Under the pieces are notes generated by a model. The model made no database searches, was not told the DNA's origin, and saw only the letters and a list, made by a program, of their open reading frames with translations. 38,751 bases of DNA, taken from the NCBI GenBank assembly GCA_964540005.1, contig CAZILN010000281.1:1-38751 (forward strand), read 5' to 3'. Positions 33,502 to 38,751 of the stretch are shown piece after piece (positions within the stretch are counted from its first letter, which is position 1; each line of letters starts with the position of its first letter). Position numbers and translations under genes: made by a program. Source of the stretch: CAZILN01 sp964540005. GTDB lineage: Bacteria > Bacteroidota > Bacteroidia > Bacteroidales > SM23-62.

Positions 33502-33757
33502 GAAATTAATTTATATGGATTAACGTTCTCTAGTCAACAAGCGAAGCCGGAGTAAAATGTTCATACTATCTGCAAAATAATAATTTAATTTGATTTGGCC
33601 TGAAAATACAGTTTATGAAACTCAAAAACCATTAGGAACAGATAATTGGAGTTATTGATTGACCGGCCGCAGAGTTTCTGTTATTATGATTTATCTTCTT
33701 AAACGGCTATTTTTCATTAACTTTAATCATTTAAGACATATATTCTGCCTCTGAGAA

Positions 33758-33771
33758 TCTGAAAATTCAGA
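33758..33771 (+). promoter_or_regulatory. Perfect 6-bp inverted repeat upstream of mlaE
   Basis: TCTGAA-AA-TTCAGA lies 19 bases before the mlaE ATG at 33790, in the 288-base divergent region shared with the SiaB-like gene. It could be an operator or a short hairpin at the 5' end of the message. The rest of 33502-33757 is AT-rich, with no element I can support. Confidence 0.3.
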
Positions 33772-33789
33772 CCAACAAAATTATACATT

Positions 33790-34578
33790 ATGCCTGATTA
33801 TCAGGACAATAATAAACTTTCCGGAAAATTACAGGACTTCTTCTGGGAGTTGGCTGAGCTTACCCGTTTTACCGGTACCAGTATCAGGAAGATGTTCCAG
33901 AAGCCTTTCGAAAGGGGCGAACTGGCCCGCCTGTGCTATTTGTTCGGGAACCGATCCATCGGGCTGATCGGGATCACTGCCTTCATTATGGGCCTTGTCC
34001 TGACTATACAGACCAGGCCTGTCCTCGCTAAAATGGGTGCTGATATTGCCCTTCCCGGCATTGTTTTTGTCTCGGTAATTCGTGAGATCGGACCGGTTAT
34101 AACAGCCCTGATATTTGCAGGGAAAGTTGGATCGGGCATTGGAGCAGAACTGGCATCCATGAGGGTCACCGAGCAGATCGATGCAATGGATGTATCAGGT
34201 ATCAATCCCATGAAATACCTGGTATCCACACGTGTTTTGGCAGCCACCCTGATGGTCCCGACGCTTGTGATCTTTGCGGACGCTATTGCCATGCTGGGCT
34301 CCATTGCTGGTATAAATATCGAAGGGAGTATGTCGGTCCAGATGTTCATCATGGAAGCCTTCGATGACGTGCGGTACATTGATTTTTTTCCGGCTGTTAT
34401 AAAATCTGTTTTTTTCGGTCTGGCCATAGGAGTGATCTCCTGTTACAAAGGTTATTTCGCCTCACAGGGGACACAGGGCGTGGGCAAGGCAGCTAATTCG
34501 GCTGTGGTGATATCTTCACTTGCCATTTTTATTATTGACCTGATTGTAGTTCAGATAACGGAGGTGATTATTTCATGA
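33790..34578 (+). CDS. mlaE: MlaE-type permease of a lipid (MCE) ABC transporter
   Basis: MlaE is the inner membrane subunit that, with MlaF and the MCE protein MlaD, moves phospholipids between inner and outer membranes. The 262-residue protein has about six hydrophobic segments and the family core 'FIMGLVLTIQTRPVLAKMGA', 'VSVIREIGPVITALIFAGKV', 'GSGIGAELASMRVTEQIDAM' and 'INPMKYLVSTRVLAA'. These contain the EIGPV and GAELASM-x-x-x-EQIDA motifs that contact the ATPase. Its stop overlaps the mlaF ATG (ATGA at 34575-34578), so the two are translationally coupled. MlaB and MlaC homologues are absent here, as is common in Bacteroidota. Confidence 0.95.
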   Translation: MPDYQDNNKLSGKLQDFFWELAELTRFTGTSIRKMFQKPFERGELARLCYLFGNRSIGLIGITAFIMGLVLTIQTRPVLAKMGADIALPGIVFVSVIREIGPVITALIFAGKVGSGIGAELASMRVTEQIDAMDVSGINPMKYLVSTRVLAATLMVPTLVIFADAIAMLGSIAGINIEGSMSVQMFIMEAFDDVRYIDFFPAVIKSVFFGLAIGVISCYKGYFASQGTQGVGKAANSAVVISSLAIFIIDLIVVQITEVIIS

Positions 34579-35321
34579 GGAATGCATCACATAAGGAACT
34601 GGTCATTGAAGTGATCAACCTGCATAAAACATTTGAAGGCAACCAGGTGCTTAGGGGGATCTCATTTTCTTTGCAAAGAGGAGAAAATCTAGCCATACTT
34701 GGACGTTCCGGTACGGGTAAATCTGTCCTTATCAAATGCCTTATCCGGCTTCTTACCCCGGAAGCCGGCAGTATAAGGATCCTGGGTCAGGATGTTACCT
34801 CTCTTCCCGAAGATGAACTGAACAACCTGCGGATCCGGCTTGGTTACCTGTTCCAGGGAGGAGCCCTGTATGATTCCATGAGCCTGATAAATAATTTATT
34901 GTTCCCCCTTAAACGTCACAGGAAGGATCTTTCACCGGGTGAAATGAATGATAGGGTTTGCAGGGCCCTGGAAAGTGTGGGACTGGCAGAAGATTATAAT
35001 AAAATGCCGGCAGAGCTTTCGGGGGGGATGCGAAAAAGAGCCGGTCTTGCCAGGTCATTGATCCTGCATCCTGAAATCATTTTTTATGATGAGCCCACAA
35101 CCGGACTGGACCCTTATAAATCGAGGGAGATAAGCGAATTAATAGTGAATGTCCAGGAAAGCTATAATGCCTCATCCATAATTGTCACCCATGACATGAA
35201 ATGTGCAGAAACGGTATCGGACAGGGTCTGTTTGCTGCACCAGGGCATCTTTATAGCAGAAGGTGATTTCACCGAACTCGTTAACCATGAAGACCCTGCA
35301 GTTAAAGATTACTTTATATAA
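34575..35321 (+). CDS. mlaF: MlaF-type ATPase of a lipid (MCE) ABC transporter
   Basis: MlaF is the ATP-binding subunit that drives the MlaE permease. The 248-residue protein shows Walker A 'GRSGTGKSVLIKC', Q-loop 'YLFQGGALYDSMS', ABC signature 'LSGGMRKRAGLARSL', Walker B 'IIFYDEPTTGLDP' and H-loop 'VTHDMKCA'. The 'GGMRKRAGLAR' wording is characteristic of the Mla/MCE branch. Overlaps mlaE by four bases and precedes the MCE gene by nine bases. Confidence 0.95.
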   Translation: MRNASHKELVIEVINLHKTFEGNQVLRGISFSLQRGENLAILGRSGTGKSVLIKCLIRLLTPEAGSIRILGQDVTSLPEDELNNLRIRLGYLFQGGALYDSMSLINNLLFPLKRHRKDLSPGEMNDRVCRALESVGLAEDYNKMPAELSGGMRKRAGLARSLILHPEIIFYDEPTTGLDPYKSREISELIVNVQESYNASSIIVTHDMKCAETVSDRVCLLHQGIFIAEGDFTELVNHEDPAVKDYFI

Positions 35322-35330
35322 TATACTTAT

Positions 35331-36368
35331 ATGAGCACAAAAAGAAGCAATAATATCAGGCTGGGTATATTTGTTACATCCAGTATCCTGCTTTTCATCC
35401 TTGCAGTTTACCTGGTTGGCAGCCGCAAAAGCATGTTCCAAATCAATGTAAAGGTCACCGCGCTGTTTAACGATGTGAAAGGTTTGCGTGACGGTGGAAA
35501 TGTAAGGTTTACAGGGATCAATGTCGGTAATGTAACCAGGCTGGTGATCCTGAATGATTCTACTGTTGAGGTAGAAATGGCTATTGAGAAAAAAGTAACC
35601 CCGTTCATTAAGAAGAATTCACTGGCTGCTATTGCCTCTGAAGGACTGATGGGAAATAAGATCATTGTCCTGCTCCCGGGCAGTGCAGATGAATCTCCTA
35701 TCGAGGAAGGGGATGTCCTCCCATCAATGGAACCCATTGAGATAGATGATATACTCAGGGAAATTATGATCTCTGGTGAACGCATTGCCGTGGTCTCCTC
35801 CAACCTGATTGATATTACTGACAAGATCAACCGCGGGGAAGGAATATTCGGAAAAATATTTACCGATACTACCTTGACCTATAACCTCGAACAATCGAGC
35901 CATAACCTGAGAGAAATATCTGACAGGGTGAACCAGGGTGAGGGACTAATCGGGAGACTGTTAGTGGACAATAGCTTCGCGGACAATCTTGATTCTGCTG
36001 CCCAGTATATGCAAACTTTTTCCTATAACCTGGAGGGCATTACCGATAAGATCAACAAGGGAGAGGGTATATTCGGAAAATTTTTTACCGATACCAGCCT
36101 TTCCAATAACCTGCAGCTGGCCAGCAGTAACCTGAATTCTTCCAGCCAAAACCTGGAAACCCTGTCTAAGGATCTTCTCAAGATCACCGACAAAATAAAT
36201 AACGGGAAAGGAGTCATCAACAAGTTCCTGGTTGACTCGGTTTTTGCAGACAGCCTGGATATTACCCTTCAGCAGCTCAATGAAACAATTATCGAAGTTG
36301 AAGCTGCTTCGGTGGCCCTGCAACGAAGCGGTTTGGTCAGGGCATTTTCAAAAAAGGAAGATAAATAA
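35331..36368 (+). CDS. mlaD: MCE-domain lipid-binding protein (MlaD-like) with C-terminal repeats
   Basis: The 345-residue protein has one N-terminal membrane anchor (about 11-29) and an MCE domain (about 37-118). The domain contains 'LFNDVKGLRDGGNVRFTGINVGNV' (key GL-x-x-G-x-x-V-x-x-x-G motif), 'ASEGLMGNKIIVLLPG' and an acidic end. MCE rings form the hydrophobic channel through which lipids pass in the periplasm. Residues 160-317 carry four copies of a unit with the core 'ITDKIN-x-GEGIFGK-x-F-x-D-x-x-x-x-x-NL' (near 162, 196, 237 and 285), rich in Asn and Ser and helical in pattern. These could lengthen the periplasmic needle. Last transporter gene of the operon; a TTG-started regulator follows 12 bases later. 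Confidence 0.92.
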   Translation: MSTKRSNNIRLGIFVTSSILLFILAVYLVGSRKSMFQINVKVTALFNDVKGLRDGGNVRFTGINVGNVTRLVILNDSTVEVEMAIEKKVTPFIKKNSLAAIASEGLMGNKIIVLLPGSADESPIEEGDVLPSMEPIEIDDILREIMISGERIAVVSSNLIDITDKINRGEGIFGKIFTDTTLTYNLEQSSHNLREISDRVNQGEGLIGRLLVDNSFADNLDSAAQYMQTFSYNLEGITDKINKGEGIFGKFFTDTSLSNNLQLASSNLNSSSQNLETLSKDLLKITDKINNGKGVINKFLVDSVFADSLDITLQQLNETIIEVEAASVALQRSGLVRAFSKKEDK

Positions 36369-36380
36369 AGCTGCATTTCA

Positions 36381-36959
36381 TTGATCTCAGAGACACTTCA
36401 CATCAAGAATATGGTTTCGGGCTGCTGTATAATGCTGCTCCGGGAGAGGCTTGAAGCGGCGGGTATTATTGTCAACCGGATACAACTTGGACAGGCCGAC
36501 ATTTCCTACCCCGAATCAACACACAGCAGGGAATCCATTCATGATATTATTGCAGGTATCGGACTTGACCTGGTGGAAAGCCGGGAAGAAAAGATAGTGG
36601 AACAGATAAAGTTAACGGTCATTGAACTGATACATTACATGAATAATGTTGATTCGATTGCCCGAAAATCAGACTACCTTGTTGAAAAACTGGGATACAG
36701 CTATCCATATCTCTCCAAGTTATTTTCTGCTTTTGAGACAATTACGCTGGAAAAATACATCATACTCCAGAAAATTGAACGGATCAAGGAACTGATATAT
36801 CAGAAGGAATTCACACTCAGCGAAATTGCATACATGATGGATTATTCCAGTGTCCAGTACCTTTCGGGCCAGTTTCATAAGATTACCGGGATAACCGTTA
36901 CCCAGTACAGGGACAGCGGTCCATCGGCCAAAAAACCCATAGAAAAGCTGTCCGGATAG
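36381..36959 (+). CDS. AraC-type transcriptional regulator with an HMA-like N-terminal domain
   Basis: The 192-residue protein ends in an AraC HTH ('TLEKYIILQKIERIKELI', 'FTLSEIAYMMDYSSVQYLS', 'QFHKITGITVTQYR'). Its N-terminal 'IKNMVSGCCIMLLRERLEAAG' and 'RIQLGQADI' resemble the heavy-metal-associated-like domain that precedes this HTH in a widespread Bacteroidota family, where the loop reads MVCNRC. Here it is MVSGCC, so the first Cys of the CxxC is replaced by Ser (S13) while C16 stays and C15 is added. Ligand binding is therefore doubtful or changed. It is TTG-started 12 bases after mlaD and lies 90 bases before the PqqD operon, so it could regulate either. Confidence 0.8.
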   Translation: MISETLHIKNMVSGCCIMLLRERLEAAGIIVNRIQLGQADISYPESTHSRESIHDIIAGIGLDLVESREEKIVEQIKLTVIELIHYMNNVDSIARKSDYLVEKLGYSYPYLSKLFSAFETITLEKYIILQKIERIKELIYQKEFTLSEIAYMMDYSSVQYLSGQFHKITGITVTQYRDSGPSAKKPIEKLSG

Positions 36960-36980
36960 GAAAATTATAACATTATCTCC

Positions 36981-37023
36981 GAATTTTGTAAGGGCTCTTT
37001 TAAGAGAAATGATGAATTTTGTA
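36981..37023 (+). promoter_or_regulatory. Direct repeat GAATTTTGTA flanking a short palindrome upstream of the PqqD-like gene
   Basis: GAATTTTGTA is present identically at 36981-36990 and 37014-37023, 33 bases (about three helical turns) apart. Between them CTCTT-TT-AAGAG (36995-37006) forms a 5-bp inverted repeat. The array lies 26-68 bases before the ATG at 37050 and just after an AraC-type regulator gene. AraC-family proteins often bind direct repeats, so this is a candidate operator. Confidence 0.45.
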
Positions 37024-37049
37024 TTGTACTTTACTATATATGCCTCCCT

Positions 37050-37304
37050 ATGAAAATAAAAAAGAATATAGCAATCAGTAAAAGCGGGTTTGTCTTTGAT
37101 CCGACAAGCGGTGAATCTTATTCCATTAATCCTGTCGGGATGAAGATCCTGCAGCATTTACAGGAAGGAAAAAGCCTGGAAGATATAACCGGGATGATCA
37201 CCAGTGAGTATGATATCGATGCGGTCAGCTTCGAAAAATACTTTCTTGATTTTGTCAGTATGTTAAAACAATTCCAGTTAATTGAAAGTGATGGAGAAAA
37301 TTAA
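37050..37304 (+). CDS. PqqD-like small protein (RRE-fold family)
   Basis: The 84-residue protein matches the PqqD-type winged-helix layout: 'ISKSGFVFDPTSGESYSINPVGMKILQHLQEGKSLEDI', here with the F-x-x-x-x-G-E-x-Y-x-x-N-x-x-G core, a following helix and 'EKYFLDFVSMLKQFQLIE'. PqqD domains bind peptide leaders in ribosomal peptide pathways (RRE), but many Bacteroidota members sit in other clusters where their role is unknown. No precursor peptide gene is visible nearby. It overlaps the downstream ATP-grasp gene by 14 bases, a strong sign of coupled expression. The upstream AraC-type gene ends 90 bases before. Confidence 0.75.
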   Translation: MKIKKNIAISKSGFVFDPTSGESYSINPVGMKILQHLQEGKSLEDITGMITSEYDIDAVSFEKYFLDFVSMLKQFQLIESDGEN

Positions 37305-38337
37305 GATCAGCATTGCATTAACCGGGCTCAATAATGTGGATAATCCCGGACCGGGTGTGCCCGTGATCCGCGGCATCCGTGAGTCTGAAATTTTTGATGC
37401 CAGGATAATAGGACTGGCATATGAAAGCCTGGAACCGGCGATCTACATGCATGATATAGTTGACAAGACCTACCAGGTACCTTACCCTTCGGAAGGTTCC
37501 GATGTACTGATCGACAGGATAGCTCAAATACACAAAAAAGACCCGATTGACCTGATCATACCAAATTTTGATGCAGAGCTCTATGCCTTTATGAAATCTG
37601 AAAAACGATTATCCGCACTGGGTATCCGGACCTTCCTGCCCACGATGGAACAGTTCGAAGAAAGGCATAAAGCCAATCTTCCTGAATTTGGTGAAAAATA
37701 CGGCTTGAAGGTGCCCTTCAGTAAACCGATAAGTAAACAGGGTGAAATAGAAAATCTGAAAAAAGAATTTGAATACCCTGTAATGGTAAAAGGGAAATTC
37801 TATGACGCTTACCTGGCATATAACGCCGAGCAGGTGAGGATGAATTATAATAAGATCACTGCCAAATGGGGACTGCCGGTCATCATACAGGAATTCATTA
37901 GAGGCACCGAAGTGAATGTGGTGGCCCTGGGAGATGGCAAAGGCAACACCATCGGGGCCGTCCCTATGAGAAAACAATATATCACTGATAAGGGGAAGGC
38001 ATGGGCCGGGATCACTCTGGATGACAAGCAAATGCTCAAACTGACGCGTGAAATTATCGAAGCCACGAATTGGCGCGGGGGGATGGAACTTGAGATTGTC
38101 AAATCCAGTAAGAATGAATTGTATATCATCGAAATCAATCCAAGGATCCCGGCATGGGTATACCTGGCTGTGGGAGCAGGACAAAACATTCCGGAGGCCC
38201 TGGTAAAACTAGCCATGGGAATGGAAGTAAAACCATTCGAAAGCTATCAGATGGGTAAGATATTCATCAGGTACTCCTATGACCTTATCATTGACATGTC
38301 AGAATTCGAAAAATTATCAACATCAGGAGAATTATAA
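37291..38337 (+). CDS. ATP-grasp carboxylate-amine ligase
   Basis: ATP-grasp enzymes activate a carboxylate as acyl phosphate and couple it to an amine or thiol. The 348-residue protein has an N-terminal CPSase/biotin-carboxylase-like preATP domain ('IALTGLNNVDNPGPGVPVIRG'), an ATP lid ('YPVMVKGKFYDAYLAYNA', 'IIQEFIRGTEVNVVALGDG') and the metal-binding end 'GGMELEIVK' and 'YIIEINPRIPAW' with E and N ligands. The start at 37291 gives a 14-base overlap with the PqqD-like gene; a TTG three codons upstream is an alternative. The substrate is unknown. Partner genes suggest it joins an amino acid to another molecule. Confidence 0.88.
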   Translation: MEKIKISIALTGLNNVDNPGPGVPVIRGIRESEIFDARIIGLAYESLEPAIYMHDIVDKTYQVPYPSEGSDVLIDRIAQIHKKDPIDLIIPNFDAELYAFMKSEKRLSALGIRTFLPTMEQFEERHKANLPEFGEKYGLKVPFSKPISKQGEIENLKKEFEYPVMVKGKFYDAYLAYNAEQVRMNYNKITAKWGLPVIIQEFIRGTEVNVVALGDGKGNTIGAVPMRKQYITDKGKAWAGITLDDKQMLKLTREIIEATNWRGGMELEIVKSSKNELYIIEINPRIPAWVYLAVGAGQNIPEALVKLAMGMEVKPFESYQMGKIFIRYSYDLIIDMSEFEKLSTSGEL

Positions 38338-38348
38338 ATCATGCAGTT

Positions 38349-38751
38349 ATGGAAAAAGCAGCCTTTGAAAGACCATACATTAAGAAAATTAACGCCGGGA
38401 TGCCCAGTAAGTTCGGCATGAAACCCCATATTGAACCGCATCCCTTTATTGATGATATCCCTGTTTCTGATCTGATCCGGGATTACGGATCCCCTCTTTT
38501 TGTTATTTCAGAAAAAACAATCAGGGAAGTTTTCAGAAATGCCAGCCAGGCATTCAAGACCAGGTATCCCAAAGTACAGTTTGCCTGGTCGTATAAAACC
38601 AATTATCTGGATGCGGTCTGCCGCATATTTCACCAGGAAGGATCCTGGGCCGAGGTTGTATCAGGTTTTGAATACGACAAAGCCCTGCTTAACGGGGTGA
38701 AAGGCAGCCAGATCATATTCAACGGTCCGGATAAAAACCAGGAAGACTTGC
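38349..38751 (+). CDS. PLP-dependent decarboxylase of the diaminopimelate/ornithine (fold III) family, partial
   Basis: The first 134 residues of a fold-III PLP decarboxylase or racemase are present, cut by the right edge. 'DYGSPLFVISEKTIREVF' is the family N-terminal segment. 'FAWSYKTNYLDAVC' carries the Schiff-base Lys K83, and 'GSWAEVVSGFEYDKALLNG' and 'IIFNGPDKN' match LysA-like enzymes. Pathway-specific members also occur in secondary metabolite clusters. The 30-residue extension before the barrel (MEKAAFERPYIKKINAG) is longer than in typical LysA. It begins 11 bases after the ATP-grasp stop in the same operon, so a dedicated rather than housekeeping role is likely. Confidence 0.85.
   Translation, partial: MEKAAFERPYIKKINAGMPSKFGMKPHIEPHPFIDDIPVSDLIRDYGSPLFVISEKTIREVFRNASQAFKTRYPKVQFAWSYKTNYLDAVCRIFHQEGSWAEVVSGFEYDKALLNGVKGSQIIFNGPDKNQEDL

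Overview
The window looks like chromosomal DNA of a Bacteroidota bacterium, probably an anaerobic or facultative Bacteroidales/Marinilabiliales-type lineage. The evidence is the TAnnTTTG promoter elements (a full TTTG-N19-TATCTTTG upstream of greA), start codons mostly without Shine-Dalgarno sequences, DUF4369/TlpA-like lipoproteins, a K+-dependent membrane pyrophosphatase, a GIN-domain lipoprotein, tandem SiaB-like domains and a giant BadF/HgdC-type activase. Species cannot be named from sequence alone. I see no tRNA, rRNA, CRISPR, insertion sequence or phage gene, and no gene-free stretch exceeds about 300 bases. The longest (16949-17201, 24045-24268, 27850-28085, 33502-33789) are AT-rich leader regions.

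Layout. Positions 1-5737 hold housekeeping genes: the tail of a probable S41 peptidase, ruvC, a HIT protein, greA, two small envelope-type proteins, a Rieske-like lipoprotein lacking the usual histidines, ahcY and ribF. Positions 5804-16948 are a complete glycogen/alpha-glucan locus. A branching enzyme on the plus strand converges on a minus-strand operon encoding a GH133-type debranching enzyme, a GT4 glycosyltransferase, a GH57 enzyme with a histone-H1-like tail, and a 1416-residue fusion of GT3 glycogen synthase with alpha-glucan phosphorylase. No ADP-glucose pyrophosphorylase is present.

Positions 17202-21750 carry gatB, two tandem TlpA-like lipoproteins (one has lost both active-site cysteines) and an LpxH-like hydrolase. 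These converge on a membrane pyrophosphatase across a nested stem-loop. Positions 24269-27849 hold an uncharacterised internally duplicated protein, a PagL-like acyloxyacyl hydrolase, a GIN-domain lipoprotein and a broken lipoprotein gene (in-frame TGA plus a frameshift in a C run).

Positions 28086-33501 contain a double-ASKHA activase and a convergent tandem SiaB-like protein. Positions 33790-36959 are a MlaE-MlaF-MlaD lipid transport operon ending in an AraC-type regulator with an HMA-like N-terminus. Positions 37050-38751 start an operon of a PqqD-like protein, an ATP-grasp ligase and a truncated PLP amino-acid decarboxylase, which looks like an uncharacterised small-molecule or peptide pathway running off the right edge.

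The most interesting points are the synthase-phosphorylase fusion with its tailed GH57 neighbour, the PqqD/ATP-grasp/decarboxylase operon with its candidate operator, the ligand-swapped Rieske-like lipoprotein and the TlpA pair with one redox-dead member.
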